64,000 nt of DNA from the NCBI RefSeq assembly GCF_012584455.1, contig NZ_JABAEB010000005.1, positions 186,001-250,000 on the forward strand, in the 5' to 3' direction. A model generated the notes under the pieces. That model was given only the letters and a program-made list of their open reading frames with translations, did no database searches and was not told the origin of the DNA. Made by a program: the position numbers and the translations under genes. The stretch is from Shewanella oncorhynchi (GTDB lineage: Bacteria > Pseudomonadota > Gammaproteobacteria > Enterobacterales > Shewanellaceae). Below, in pieces: positions 1-9,482 of the stretch (the first letter of the stretch is position 1; each line of letters opens with the position of its first letter).

Positions 1-850
1 AGCAGCTTTGATAACCCGTTTCGCGGGCGAAATCGAGTGCCATTAACGCTACGCGTTTTGCGAGTCCTTTGCCGCGGATTTCTGGCATAAAGTACATTTT
101 TTGTAGTTCGCAGACGCCATCATTGTTAGCTAAAGGCGCAATACCGGCGCCGCCTAAAATGCGGCCCTCTAATTCAATAATCCAATAGTTGGCGCCCGCT
201 TGGGAGTAAATCTGGCTTAGGCAATCTAAGGTCGGGTCCGCCACACTATAGCCTTTATCTGCGGTTAAGCCGTATTCGGCCGAAACATCGCGGATGACTT
301 TGGCAATTGCGGCATCATCTTGGGCTGTGGCTTGGCGAATGTGACAACCACTTTGCTGCTTGGCGTTATGTACGGCTTGGTTATATAACACGAGGGCCTC
401 TTCGATTTGTGAAGTTTGCAATGGAGTCAGTTGGGCTAAGATCCCTTGGAATAATTGATTCTGCTGAGTATCCAATTTAACGAGTAATTTCTTACCCGCA
501 GGTGTCAGTTGCACAACTAAGCAGCGACTGTCCCGTGGGTGCACCTGACTCTGGGCAAGATGTTTATCGATCAAATGCTTGATAGCGCGGCTCGCATTGG
601 ACTTATCAATGCTGAGTTTGCTTGCAAGCTCTTTGATGGTCAGGGGCTGCTTGCCTATCTCAAACAGGGCATGGGCTTGCACGGGCGAAAGGGGTAAATC
701 CCCAAAGGCGGCGTTGAGCATGCCTAAATTTCTCACCAGATAGCGAGACAAATGCCTGAGTTGGGTGGATGAGCCTGGCTCAGTCGTTTGCTTAGTTTGA
801 GTCACAGGCTTCGCAGGATCTTGAGCCAATGGTGCGTCTGTTTGAGCCAT
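1..850 (-). CDS. MarR-type regulator fused to a GNAT acetyltransferase (3' end outside window)
   Basis: The reverse strand reads open from an ATG at 850 to the window edge. The N-terminal part (about residues 30-160) looks like a MarR winged helix: it has the [13 protein letters not shown] helix, a recognition region around [17 protein letters not shown] and a [10 protein letters not shown] wing. The part from about residue 185 is a GNAT fold, with [10 protein letters not shown] and an acetyl-CoA loop resembling [12 protein letters not shown]. Such fusions are a known family; the acetylated substrate and the operator are not visible. The C-terminus is cut off. No good Shine-Dalgarno precedes the ATG and an in-frame GTG lies a little upstream, so the start is uncertain. 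It lies 64 bp downstream of yjjX on the same strand, so co-transcription is plausible. Confidence 0.85.
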   Translation of the reverse strand, partial: MAQTDAPLAQDPAKPVTQTKQTTEPGSSTQLRHLSRYLVRNLGMLNAAFGDLPLSPVQAHALFEIGKQPLTIKELASKLSIDKSNASRAIKHLIDKHLAQSQVHPRDSRCLVVQLTPAGKKLLVKLDTQQNQLFQGILAQLTPLQTSQIEEALVLYNQAVHNAKQQSGCHIRQATAQDDAAIAKVIRDVSAEYGLTADKGYSVADPTLDCLSQIYSQAGANYWIIELEGRILGGAGIAPLANNDGVCELQKMYFMPEIRGKGLAKRVALMALDFARETGYQSC

Positions 851-914
851 AGTCGAATAGGTTTGGTTGCATGTCACAACTAAGTTAGCGGGCTTTAACT
901 CCTCTTGCAACATA

Positions 915-1478
915 TTAATAACAATCTGCTGTGTAAATATCAGGATTCAATAATGGCGCCATGGCGAGAATAATCGCTTGGGTGTAATTACTTTCACGGG
1001 TCGCATGGCCGTGGGTTAGTAAACCTATGGCACCGCCTTTTTGCTTAATATTGATTGTATTGAACAACCTATCCATGACATCCCCGAGTTCTTCTCCCGC
1101 TTCTAATGCCCGATAAACTTGCATTGGTAAAGGTAAAATTGCACTGCGGCCAATGGCAAGCTGGTCTTTATGGCCAATAGCGATATAGGCGAATGTGGCT
1201 GGGCCAAAGTCGAAACAATCGACACCGCCTTCCATCGCAAAATAGTAGTCGGCTTTAGTCTCTTGCGGGTCCTGCTGTTGACAATAGCGCACCCGATTGA
1301 TCGCCCCTTGGCGAGTGTCGAGATCTGTCATTGGCTGCGCCGCAACACCTGAAGGCGCATCCATACCGCAGGCTTCTATAATGCTGTCAGGGAACAGTTG
1401 TGCCATGGCATTAGTTGCCGCGTTGATTTTTACAGGGTTTTTAGAACCCACTTTTATCTTAATAATGTTTTGTTGCAT
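915..1478 (-). CDS. yjjX: Inosine/xanthosine triphosphatase, YjjX family
   Basis: The 187-residue protein has the DUF84/YjjX fold signature: an N-terminal [12 protein letters not shown] nucleotide-binding loop, [12 protein letters not shown] in the middle and [10 protein letters not shown] near the C-terminus. Family members hydrolyse ITP and XTP (non-canonical purine triphosphates) to keep them out of nucleic acids, in the cytoplasm. The length is normal for the family. The start ATG has only a weak ribosome site. It precedes the MarR-GNAT fusion gene on the same strand. Assignment rests on motif recognition, and the biochemical activity is inferred from the family. Confidence 0.88.
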   Translation of the reverse strand: MQQNIIKIKVGSKNPVKINAATNAMAQLFPDSIIEACGMDAPSGVAAQPMTDLDTRQGAINRVRYCQQQDPQETKADYYFAMEGGVDCFDFGPATFAYIAIGHKDQLAIGRSAILPLPMQVYRALEAGEELGDVMDRLFNTINIKQKGGAIGLLTHGHATRESNYTQAIILAMAPLLNPDIYTADCY

Positions 1479-1736
1479 ATAAGTTATTTATTTTGGATTT
1501 TAATGTGGACGCTCGTTTGAATCATTGCTTAAATGGTCTGAGGTGTCTAAGCGTTTGGGTTTTCTATTCTGCCACAGTCGTCGGCGAAGCTCAGTAAAAA
1601 AGCCAACAGTAGGGGAGGCAATAGCCAGCCTTAGGGACTAGGAAGCGACATGCAACTATTGCTCCTTCAGTAATTTGGGCTGGAATAGGCAGTAAGGCTA
1701 TGTCATTGAAGGAACCAAAACCAAGAGATAATAATA

Positions 1737-4301
1737 ATGAAATTCAACAAACTCGTGATTGCTATGGGAATGGCCTGCGGTGTAATACTGACTGGCTGTA
1801 ACGATAGCGAAGATAGCACTACGCCTACCGAACCTGAAACTCAACTGCAAGCTTTTGCCCCCAATGGTTTACTCAAAGCCAGTATTCGCCGTACGACCTA
1901 TGGCGTGCCGCATATCCAAGCTGACAACTTAGAAAGTTTAGGTTTTGGTAGCGGTTATGCGCAGGCACAGGACAACTTATGTGTATTAGCCGATGGTTTT
2001 ATCAAGGCGAACTCACAGCGTTCTATGTACTTTGGCCCCCATGCGTCGATTGACTTCACTACGGGTCAACCTACGGCGGAAGATAATGGTAACCTTATCT
2101 CAGATTTTGCCTATAAAGCGTTAAAGATCAGAGCGCAAGCCGAAGAAAAATGGCCGAAATTTAGTGAAAACTCTCGGGCACTTATCCAAGGTTTTACCTC
2201 TGGTTATAACCAATATCTTGCTGATGTCGAAGCGGGCACACAAACGGCAGAACCTTTCTGTGGCGGTCAGCCTTGGGTGAAACCCATAGTGCCAGAAGAT
2301 GTGGTGACTTATTTGTTTTCTATCGCCTTATTACCGGGCGCAGCTAACTTTCTCGATCTGATTTTTTACGCTAACCCAGGAGATGCACAGGAATACATGC
2401 CGCGTATCGTTGGGCCTGCGCCTAGCCAAGACCAAACTGCGTTTGTGGCCGATATGCAGTCTAAGTTGATTGCCCGCGCGGCTCGTATCACGACACCAGA
2501 GACTAATCCCCGCGATTTAGGTTCAAATGGTTGGGGTTTAGGCAAGGATAAAACTGAAAATGGTAAGGGCATGGTGCTAGGTAATCCGCATTTCCCGCAT
2601 ACGGGTAACCTGCGTTTTTGGCAATCCCATATTACGATCCCAGGGCATTTAGATATGATGGGCGGCTCGTTAGTGGGTATGCCTGGACCGATTAATATTG
2701 GTTTCAATAAAGATCTCGCTTGGACTCATACCTTCTCTACCGCTGAGCATTTTGTGATGTATAACCTTGAGTTAGTCTCAGGTGATCGGATGCAGTATTT
2801 GTTTGATGGTAAACCTATGCCGATCACCAAAGAGACAGTATCGGTTCTAGTGAATGCAGGTCCTGCGGGCATGCTGGTCGCCGAGAAAGATATTTATACT
2901 ACGGCCAAAGGCCCTATGGTCGAAGCTCCTCCCGCTTTAGCGCCTTTTGGTTGGGATGATGGCAGTGCCTTTATGATCCAAGATGCCAATATGGGCACTA
3001 TGGACCCTGTTGACCATTGGTTAGCCATGAACATGGCGACGAACAAAGAAGAGTTCCAACAGGCATTTAAGGACTACGATGGTGTAATCTTCAATAACAC
3101 TATGTACGCCGATAAAGAGGGCAATGCTTTTTATATCGACGACTCAACTGTACCAGGATTATCCGAATCTGCAGTCGTGTTGTTAAAAACCTCACCGGAT
3201 ATTAAAGCGGCTAAGGCAAAAGCCGGATTTACGATTTTACCCGGTAACACTTCGTTGTTTAGCTTCGATGGTCCTACGCCCTATGAACGTGCGCCCAAGC
3301 TTGAGCGCAGCGACTTTGTGCAAAACTCCAATGACTCCTTTTGGTCGACCAACTTGAATGAACCGCTGACTTACTTCTCGCCTATGTACGGCGCAGAGGC
3401 TGGACAGCTATCACTACGTACACGGATGGGCTTGAGTTTAATGCAGGACGCCGCGGGGGCTGATGGCAAGTTCAGCTTGGAAGAACTCGAAGCGGCTGTG
3501 CTGTCGAATCGCAGTTATCTCGCCGAGTTAGTGCTGCCTGACTTGATTGCCCAGTGTGATGCCCAAGGCAGTACACCTGTGGTGGTGTCGGCGAGTTTAT
3601 CTAAGGATATCTCTTCGGCTTGTGCGGCATTAAAGGCGTGGAACGGTAAGCAAGATAACGACAGTAAAGGTGGTGCTTTACTACGTGAATTTGCCCATCT
3701 ATTCAGCCAAACAACCATGTTGACCCAAGGATTCGATCCCGCTAATGCGGCAACGACACCTAAAACCTTGACTACGGATGGTAGTGCCTTAAAGGCCTTG
3801 GCTCACAGTGCGCTTAACCTTGAGGCCGCAGGCTTTGCCTTAGATGCGCCATTGGGGGATGTGCAATTTGTGGAGAAATCTCTGCCAGATGGAACGCCAA
3901 GTGGGTCGCGTTTACCTTGGCCGGGTAGCCATAATGCTGAAGGTGGATTCAACGTGTTTTCAACCAGTTTGTCGGGTGATGACACTTTGATCCCGCAGCA
4001 CAAATACGCAGCTGTGATGGATGTGGTCACAGGCAAGGCGATGAGTTCTGGCTTAACGGCGAAAGGGTATCAAGTGCGTTATGGTTCAAGTTGGATGATG
4101 GCGGTGAACTTTACCGACGAGGGGCCTGTGGCGCGGGGGATTTTAACTTACTCTGAGTCGAGTAATATCTTAATGCCTGCGTTTGCTGATCAAAGTATCT
4201 TGTACTCGAGTGCTAAAAGCTTCCGTCCTTTGTTGTTCAAAGAGGCTGACATAGCACCTGCTGTAGTGTCGACGACTGAGCTGACACTACAAAAACCATA
4301 A
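1737..4301 (+). CDS. Lipoprotein penicillin acylase family Ntn hydrolase (acylase/AHL-acylase-like)
   Basis: The 854-residue protein has a lipoprotein signal peptide ending in LTGC (Cys21 would be acylated), so it is probably membrane-anchored and faces the periplasm or surface. RTTYGVPHIQA (about 52-62) opens the alpha subunit. The block DLGSNGWGLGKD puts Ser263 as the N-terminal nucleophile exposed by autoproteolysis; VLGNPHFPH and the later NSNDSFWSTN match the beta subunit. Family members hydrolyse amide-linked acyl groups (penicillins, N-acyl homoserine lactones, aculeacin). The substrate cannot be read from sequence. It is a single gene, with a terminator right after the stop at 4328-4366. 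Relatives act either as quorum quenchers or in nutrient scavenging. Confidence 0.88.
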   Translation: MKFNKLVIAMGMACGVILTGCNDSEDSTTPTEPETQLQAFAPNGLLKASIRRTTYGVPHIQADNLESLGFGSGYAQAQDNLCVLADGFIKANSQRSMYFGPHASIDFTTGQPTAEDNGNLISDFAYKALKIRAQAEEKWPKFSENSRALIQGFTSGYNQYLADVEAGTQTAEPFCGGQPWVKPIVPEDVVTYLFSIALLPGAANFLDLIFYANPGDAQEYMPRIVGPAPSQDQTAFVADMQSKLIARAARITTPETNPRDLGSNGWGLGKDKTENGKGMVLGNPHFPHTGNLRFWQSHITIPGHLDMMGGSLVGMPGPINIGFNKDLAWTHTFSTAEHFVMYNLELVSGDRMQYLFDGKPMPITKETVSVLVNAGPAGMLVAEKDIYTTAKGPMVEAPPALAPFGWDDGSAFMIQDANMGTMDPVDHWLAMNMATNKEEFQQAFKDYDGVIFNNTMYADKEGNAFYIDDSTVPGLSESAVVLLKTSPDIKAAKAKAGFTILPGNTSLFSFDGPTPYERAPKLERSDFVQNSNDSFWSTNLNEPLTYFSPMYGAEAGQLSLRTRMGLSLMQDAAGADGKFSLEELEAAVLSNRSYLAELVLPDLIAQCDAQGSTPVVVSASLSKDISSACAALKAWNGKQDNDSKGGALLREFAHLFSQTTMLTQGFDPANAATTPKTLTTDGSALKALAHSALNLEAAGFALDAPLGDVQFVEKSLPDGTPSGSRLPWPGSHNAEGGFNVFSTSLSGDDTLIPQHKYAAVMDVVTGKAMSSGLTAKGYQVRYGSSWMMAVNFTDEGPVARGILTYSESSNILMPAFADQSILYSSAKSFRPLLFKEADIAPAVVSTTELTLQKP

Positions 4302-4327
4302 GTCAGATTTTGCGCTTTAATCGTTAG

Positions 4328-4366
4328 CGGCTCACTTCGGAGTTGAATCCGAATGAGCCGTTTTTT
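4328..4366 (+). terminator. Rho-independent terminator of the acylase gene
   Basis: A 13-bp stem (CGGCTCA/TTCGGA pairing with TCCGAA/TGAGCCG, one bulged base) is followed directly by six T residues, 27 nt after the acylase stop codon. Confidence 0.9.
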
Positions 4367-4752
4367 ATGCGTGTTTGCGACTGATAGCGATTTGTAAAAA
4401 TTTAACATTAACGACTGTGATCTCGATCTACCTTAGGCGCGAGTGTGTAGTGACGCGTCTCGTTTTGTTGATTTTTGTGACATATGCCCGGTTAGCTGTT
4501 TTTCTCGGCGCTTATGCAATGTCACTGGATTTAGCTTGAGGTGAATATCTTGTATTTTTAAGTGGCTTTTTATGTATGTGTTTTGATGCTGCATTGAAAA
4601 CTTATTACATTAAATCAGCGATCTAGATCTCAATATCAGTTTATTATGAAATTCCCTTACATAAAGCCGTGTCAGATCAACTTTTATGGGCTTTTTTTGG
4701 TTATCCTTAGCGCGAATTTATTATGCTAGTCACACCGTAAGGTAACTTTTAT
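4367..4752. other. Intergenic region upstream of the serine-type permease
   Basis: About 390 bases without a gene. It is AT-rich and should hold the permease promoter. A possible -10 (TATGCT, 4722-4727) has only a weak -35 (TTGGTT, 4697-4702) at a 19-bp spacing. The half-site TTGTGACATAT near 4475 resembles one arm of a CRP site, but no second arm is present. Confidence 0.4.
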
Positions 4753-6048
4753 ATGCAAAAAGATGCGACCAGTGTTCTTGGAACACCTCAAAGCACACAG
4801 AATCTAGATTCAACGAAACACTTACCTTGGACTCGCCAAGACACGACTTGGATGTTGAGTTTGTTCGGCACTGCCGTTGGCGCTGGAATTTTATTTTTAC
4901 CTATCAATGCGGGCATGGGCGGCTTTTGGCCTCTTGTGTTAATGGCAGTGATCATCGGTCCTATGACCTATCTTGCCCACCGTGGTTTATCTCGTTTTGT
5001 TTGTTCATCAAGCATTCCTGGTAGCGACATTACTCAAGTAGTTGAAGAGCATTTTGGTGTTGGCGCGGGTAAAGCCATTACCGTACTGTATTTCTTTGCT
5101 ATCTATCCGATTGTATTAATTTACGGTGTGGGTATTACCAACACTGTCGATAGCTTTATCGTCAATCAGTTAGGCATGGCATCGCCACCACGCTTCATTC
5201 TATCGGGTGTATTGATCCTCGGTATGATGGCTGTAATGGTCGCAGGTGAGAAATTCATGCTCAAAGTGACACAATTGCTGGTGTATCCGCTGGTGGGTAT
5301 TTTGGCCTTTATGTCTATCTACCTGATCCCTGAATGGAAAATGGATGCTTTACTCGTTGTACCAGAAGCGGGTGCATTTTTAGGCACAGTTTGGTTAACG
5401 ATTCCAGTTTTAGTGTTTGCCTTTAACCATTCTCCAGCGATTTCACAGTTTTCTGTGTCATTGAAACGTGACCATGGCGCGAATGCTTCTCGCAAAGCTG
5501 ATGTTATTTTACGTAATACTTCCATGATGTTAGTGGGCTTTGTGATGTTGTTTGTGTTCTCTTGTGTGCTGTCATTATCGCCAGCACAATTGGCCGAAGC
5601 GAAAGCTCAGAATCTACCGATTTTGTCTTATCTCGCCAACGTGCATTCAAGTGGTTTTGTGAGCTACTTTGGTCCATTAATCGCCTTTATCGCGATTGTG
5701 TCTTCTTTCTTTGGCCATTACATGGGCGCGACAGAAGGCATGAAGGGGATTATTGTTAAGCAGTTAGACACGAATAAAAAAGGCATTTCAGAGCAAAAAA
5801 TCAACAAATTTATTCTGGTGTTTATGTTTGTGACGATTTGGGCCGTGGCAATCAAAAACCCAAGTATTTTGAATATGATTGAAGCTTTAGGTGGCCCAAT
5901 TATCGCGGCTATCCTGTACTTGATGCCTATGTACGCTGTATACAAAGTGCCAGCATTAAAAGCGCACCGTGGTCGCATCAGCAATATCTTCGTGGTTATA
6001 GCGGGTTTATTGGCAATGACGGCTATTCTGTTTGGCTTCTTTCGTTAA
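4753..6048 (+). CDS. sdaC: HAAAP-family amino acid permease, SdaC-type (serine transporter)
   Basis: The 431-residue polytopic inner-membrane protein has about 11 hydrophobic segments. It begins with a soluble tail and then the family signature [20 protein letters not shown] (about residues 36-55), typical of hydroxy/aromatic amino acid permeases. The conserved [15 protein letters not shown] stretch near residue 225 matches the SdaC/TdcC serine-threonine branch. The predicted role is proton- or sodium-coupled serine uptake. The ATG has an AAGGTAA ribosome site. No deaminase gene is adjacent, so the substrate is inferred from family resemblance only. It ends in a shared terminator facing the convergent GNAT gene. 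Confidence 0.82.
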   Translation: MQKDATSVLGTPQSTQNLDSTKHLPWTRQDTTWMLSLFGTAVGAGILFLPINAGMGGFWPLVLMAVIIGPMTYLAHRGLSRFVCSSSIPGSDITQVVEEHFGVGAGKAITVLYFFAIYPIVLIYGVGITNTVDSFIVNQLGMASPPRFILSGVLILGMMAVMVAGEKFMLKVTQLLVYPLVGILAFMSIYLIPEWKMDALLVVPEAGAFLGTVWLTIPVLVFAFNHSPAISQFSVSLKRDHGANASRKADVILRNTSMMLVGFVMLFVFSCVLSLSPAQLAEAKAQNLPILSYLANVHSSGFVSYFGPLIAFIAIVSSFFGHYMGATEGMKGIIVKQLDTNKKGISEQKINKFILVFMFVTIWAVAIKNPSILNMIEALGGPIIAAILYLMPMYAVYKVPALKAHRGRISNIFVVIAGLLAMTAILFGFFR

Positions 6049-6101
6049 GTTTTAATCTTAGTAGAAACGCGGTTTGAATGTGAATCGTGAGTCGTAAAAA
6101 G

Positions 6102-6134
6102 AAAAGGATCGTGCCATTGGCCCGATCCTTTTTT
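6102..6134. terminator. Bidirectional terminator between permease and GNAT gene
   Basis: The stem AAAGGATCG/CGATCCTTT (with an inner GCC/GGC) has a T-run on the plus side and an A-run on the other, so it can stop both convergent genes. Confidence 0.9.
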
Positions 6135-6157
6135 ATTACGTATAAGATTTGAATCGC

Positions 6158-6601
6158 TTATTTTTCTTCGTACATTAAGTAGTAACTCTGCTTCATCCCT
6201 AACGCTTGATAGGTCTGCTGTGCGGCGAGGTTTTCTTGCTCGACATATAAACGGAAGCTGGCGGCACCACCATTGGCTTCGGCCAGTTGTTTGACTTCGC
6301 TGTAGAGTTTGGCATAGATGCCTTGACGACGATTTTTCGGGCGAATATACACACTCTGGATCCAGTAATAATCCTTCGCACGCCAATCGCTCCATTCAAA
6401 TGTCACCATGAGTGAGCCGACGAGCTCACCTGCGATTTCAGCGACCAGGTAAAACCCTTTTTGCGGGCTCTCAAGTAGCGTGCCCACACCTCGAGTCAGT
6501 GTCGCTTCATCTAAGGCTAGGCCTTCTGTTTCTTGTGCCATGGCCTGATTAAACTGCACTAAAGCGATTAGGTCTTGAGCCTTAGCTTTACGAATCAACA
6601 T
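6158..6601 (-). CDS. GNAT family N-acetyltransferase
   Basis: The 147-residue protein has a full GNAT domain. It starts with IRKAKAQDLIAL, has a central strand GELVGSLMVTFEW and QSVYIRPKNRRQGIYAKL as motif A (acetyl-CoA pyrophosphate loop RRQGIY), and ends with ENLAAQQTYQALGMKQSYYLMY. It is cytoplasmic and would transfer acetyl from acetyl-CoA to an unknown amine. A single gene, convergent with the permease. A gene name is not justified. Confidence 0.88.
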   Translation of the reverse strand: MLIRKAKAQDLIALVQFNQAMAQETEGLALDEATLTRGVGTLLESPQKGFYLVAEIAGELVGSLMVTFEWSDWRAKDYYWIQSVYIRPKNRRQGIYAKLYSEVKQLAEANGGAASFRLYVEQENLAAQQTYQALGMKQSYYLMYEEK

Positions 6602-6811
6602 ACTACAACTCCTAGGCGGTTATTTGGCAATACCGCTCTTGTTTAGTAAACAACATTTTGTGATTCACTTTATCATGGAACGACAAGGGATAACGAGTTT
6701 GGCAGTGGCAGGTTAGGCACTGATATTATTTATTACTGTGGATATTTGTACGACTAAAGTCTTATCTGCTAGGCTTATCTTTAGTGTCCTTTCGCTGAAC
6801 TAAGTGAGTTA

Positions 6812-7111
6812 ATGATGGGATTTATTAAGTCTACTCGCCGCTATAAACTTAAGATTTTACCTGTCTATGATATTGCTGCTGATGAACAGATAAATCATCT
6901 TCTGCATTTTATTTTAACGCTGTTGAGCTTCGGTTTATGGGGTTTAGTTTGGTGGTGGTTGGTCTTAAAAGCTAACGGTAAGTCCGACTTTATTTTCAGT
7001 GGTTTTGATGAAGATTATTGGAGTTATTTGATTGAGCGTGAGCAACCGCCTGCGTCGCTTTATCGTCAGCAAATAGCACCAAAAAAAATCACAGAATATT
7101 TTGATGCTTAA
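6812..7111 (+). CDS. Small membrane protein of unknown function
   Basis: A 99-residue protein (ATG at 6812, or 6815) with a basic N-terminus, one strongly hydrophobic stretch around residues 30-53 (HFILTLLSFGLWGLVWWWLV) and a soluble acidic C-terminal tail. The LLSFGLWGLVWWW pattern resembles the short single-helix proteins often annotated as hypothetical in Shewanella. No catalytic motif is visible. It is followed by the promoter region of the symporter. I do not recognise a function. Confidence 0.6.
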   Translation: MMGFIKSTRRYKLKILPVYDIAADEQINHLLHFILTLLSFGLWGLVWWWLVLKANGKSDFIFSGFDEDYWSYLIEREQPPASLYRQQIAPKKITEYFDA

Positions 7112-7192
7112 GCAGGAAAACTAACATCTCAGCGGCCAATTTAACAAAGTTGGTTTGGTTAATATTACTGATTTTAAGGCGGTTTAGCTCAA

Positions 7193-7208
7193 CGTGACCC
7201 AGATCATC
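7193..7208. promoter_or_regulatory. Possible CRP-like site upstream of the symporter
   Basis: CGTGA-N6-TCATC has 4 of 5 and 3 of 5 matches to the CRP half-sites with the correct 6-bp spacer. It lies about 113 bp before the symporter start. Weak match. Confidence 0.3.
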
Positions 7209-7320
7209 CCTCGATTAAAACCCCTCTGCTAGACTCGGCGATTGCCCCATTTAGACTGAGAAACTAGCGCGCTAGTTTTGGTCTTTGCCCCATCATAGTT
7301 TCGAATTCAAGGTTATCAAT

Positions 7321-8655
7321 ATGACAAAACAAAAGTCGTCAGCATTAGGCCGTGTTTGGTCTCGCTGGATGTCAGTGCCGCTGTGGCTGCAAATTGTTAT
7401 CGGTATGGTGCTAGGTATTTTAGTAGGCATCATCTTCGGCGAGCAAGCGACTCACTTAAAACCGATAGGCACCTTGTTTGTTAATTCCATTAAGATGCTG
7501 ATTGTGCCATTGGTATTTTGCTCACTGATTGTGGGCGTTACTTCGATGCAAGATACGAACAAGATGGGGCGTATTGGTTTTAAATCTTTTGCGTTTTATC
7601 TCTTTACCACGGCTATCGCGATCACTATCGGTTTGATTGTCGGTTATGTTCTTCAACCCGGTGCAGGTTTAGGTTTGTCATTGGCAGATGGCACGGCTGA
7701 AACTGCCAAAGAAATACCTTCTTTAGTCGATACTTTGATCGACATAGTACCGACGAATCCTATTGCGGCTTTAGCAAGCGGGCAAATTTTGCAAGTTATA
7801 GTATTTGCGATTGTTTTAGGTATCGCCTTAGTGCTGATTGGCGAGCATGGAAAACCTGCAATTAAAGTGTTCGAAAGTTTAGCTGAGGCCATGTATAAAA
7901 TGGCCGACATGGTGATGAAGCTCACACCCTACGGTGTATTTGGTCTAATGGCTTGGGTAGCGGGGGAGTATGGGATTGATATGCTCTGGCCACTGATCAA
8001 AGTCATTATTGCTGTGTACCTTGGCTGTATTATTCATGTGATTGGATTCTATAGTTTGTTACTGCGCGGATTTGCGAAGTTAAGCCCGCTGCAGTTTTTT
8101 AAAGGGATTAGCAATGCCATGTTAGTGGCGTTTACCACGTCGAGCTCTGCGGGCACGCTTCCTGTGAGTATGAAGTGTGCGAGTGAAAATTTGGGAGTTC
8201 ATAAGAAGATCTCTAGCTTCGTGTTACCGCTAGGCACCACCATCAATATGGATGGCACAGCGTTATACCAAGGTGTCACAGTGCTGTTTGTGGCACAAGC
8301 GTTTGGTATCGACCTGACTGTCGTCGATTATCTCACCATTATTTTAACGGCGACGTTGGCCTCTATTGGTACTGCGGGAGTGCCCGGTGCGGGTTTAGTG
8401 ATGTTGACTTTAGTACTTACAACCGTAGGGCTTCCCTTAGAAGGGGTGGCATTGATTGCGGGAATTGACCGTATTTTAGATATGGTGCGTACTGTGGTAA
8501 ACGTCTCCGGTGACTTAGTGGCGACGACTGTTATTGCAAAGTCTGAAGATGAGCTGGATATGGCGCATTATAATGCCGACATAGATCAAAGCGCCGTAAT
8601 AGCCGAACAGAATATCGCCCTCGAAATTGCAGCGGCTAAGAGTGTCAAAGCATAG
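7321..8655 (+). CDS. Dicarboxylate/amino acid:cation symporter (DAACS family)
   Basis: The 444-residue inner-membrane carrier of the GltP/DctA family shows the two re-entrant loop signatures: SSSAGTLPVSMKC (the serine-rich hairpin 1) and NMDGTALYQGVTVLFVAQAFG in transmembrane segment 7. The GTAGVPGAGLVML hairpin 2 and GIDRILDMVRTVVNVSGD (segment 8, substrate-binding Asp and Arg) follow. It would import glutamate, aspartate or C4-dicarboxylates with sodium or protons; the sequence does not decide which. I use the ATG at 7321, preceded by AAGGTT, rather than the in-frame ATG at 7285. Ends at a strong terminator. Confidence 0.88.
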   Translation: MTKQKSSALGRVWSRWMSVPLWLQIVIGMVLGILVGIIFGEQATHLKPIGTLFVNSIKMLIVPLVFCSLIVGVTSMQDTNKMGRIGFKSFAFYLFTTAIAITIGLIVGYVLQPGAGLGLSLADGTAETAKEIPSLVDTLIDIVPTNPIAALASGQILQVIVFAIVLGIALVLIGEHGKPAIKVFESLAEAMYKMADMVMKLTPYGVFGLMAWVAGEYGIDMLWPLIKVIIAVYLGCIIHVIGFYSLLLRGFAKLSPLQFFKGISNAMLVAFTTSSSAGTLPVSMKCASENLGVHKKISSFVLPLGTTINMDGTALYQGVTVLFVAQAFGIDLTVVDYLTIILTATLASIGTAGVPGAGLVMLTLVLTTVGLPLEGVALIAGIDRILDMVRTVVNVSGDLVATTVIAKSEDELDMAHYNADIDQSAVIAEQNIALEIAAAKSVKA

Positions 8656-8682
8656 GGACCTTTTATTGCTGGTTCGTTAACT

Positions 8683-8708
8683 AAAAAACCGCCATTGGCG
8701 GTTTTTTT
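8683..8708. terminator. Bidirectional terminator between symporter and META-domain lipoprotein gene
   Basis: The perfect stem AAAACCGCC/GGCGGTTTT with a 3-nt loop is flanked by A- and T-runs and lies between convergent genes. Confidence 0.93.
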
Positions 8709-8727
8709 ATGCTGACAAGTTTTATGG

Positions 8728-9144
8728 TTACTTCATTTGGCTTAACACTAACACTGGCTTGTCGTCGCTGTTAAGTAAGGTAAGTCGGCCTTGCACTAAT
8801 TTTGCTTTGGTAACTAATGGCATAGCTTGCATCACTTTGTGCTCTTGCTGCATTAGGGCATCCACACAGGCTTTCATTGTGCTACCGGCAGGAGATAGCT
8901 TAAGCTCTTCGCCTTGCTGAGTATATTGACCGAAAAAGTTATTGCAGCTGTTGTTGCCATGTAATTTACCTTCGGCCTCAAAGGTGATTTGCGCTGGGCT
9001 GTAATCGATAGTCGGTTGGCCTTGGACCATTTCAATGTGCCAGCGGCCTTCTAATGGAATGGTATCATTTGGGGCTATATCGGCACTTTGGCAGGCGGTG
9101 ATGCCTAAGAGTAATGCACCTAAGATGAATGTTTGTTTTAACAT
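8728..9144 (-). CDS. META-domain lipoprotein (HslJ-like)
   Basis: 138 residues from the ATG at 9144, which has an AAGGA ribosome site; an in-frame upstream ATG at 9177 is unlikely. The signal peptide LLGITAC marks a lipoprotein. The mature part has the META fold: LEGRWHIEMVQGQPTI, then LHGNNSCNNFFGQYTQQGEELKLS, with C-terminal LVLSQM. HslJ of E. coli is a heat-inducible META protein linked to novobiocin resistance; its molecular role is unknown. A single gene with its own terminator. Confidence 0.85.
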   Translation of the reverse strand: MLKQTFILGALLLGITACQSADIAPNDTIPLEGRWHIEMVQGQPTIDYSPAQITFEAEGKLHGNNSCNNFFGQYTQQGEELKLSPAGSTMKACVDALMQQEHKVMQAMPLVTKAKLVQGRLTLLNSDDKPVLVLSQMK

Positions 9145-9215
9145 CGTTGCGGTTCCTTTTTCCATGATTATGGCCATAGTGTGACAAGTTTTTCGTAAGA
9201 TCTAAAGGGGTTTAT

Positions 9216-9446
9216 ATGACAGGCTCATTTAAAAGTACTCTGAATTTGTTGAAGTTTTTACATTGGTTAGGTGTATTGATGCTAGTTTGTGGACTTGGGT
9301 TTTATATGTTGACGCAATGGAGTCTAGAGATAAGCGGCATGTTATTGATCTCAAGTCTGATTGGTTTAGGGTTGGTCTTAATGTCGCCCTATCCTGTGGT
9401 GCTGTTTATACAATGGGCGAAGCGCCAAGATGAGCATTCCAAGTAA
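9216..9446 (+). CDS. Small two-helix membrane protein of unknown function
   Basis: 76 residues with two hydrophobic segments (about 14-33 and 39-66) and a charged C-terminus. An AAAGGGG ribosome site precedes the ATG. It is divergent from the META lipoprotein gene and convergent with the GAF gene. No family is recognised. Confidence 0.6.
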   Translation: MTGSFKSTLNLLKFLHWLGVLMLVCGLGFYMLTQWSLEISGMLLISSLIGLGLVLMSPYPVVLFIQWAKRQDEHSK

Positions 9447-9482
9447 TTTTGTACTGCCTAATTAAGCTTAAATTTCATTAAA

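Noticed and set aside
4470..4500. CRP site before the serine-type permease
   Set aside because: Only one arm (TTGTGACAT) is present, with no matching second arm.
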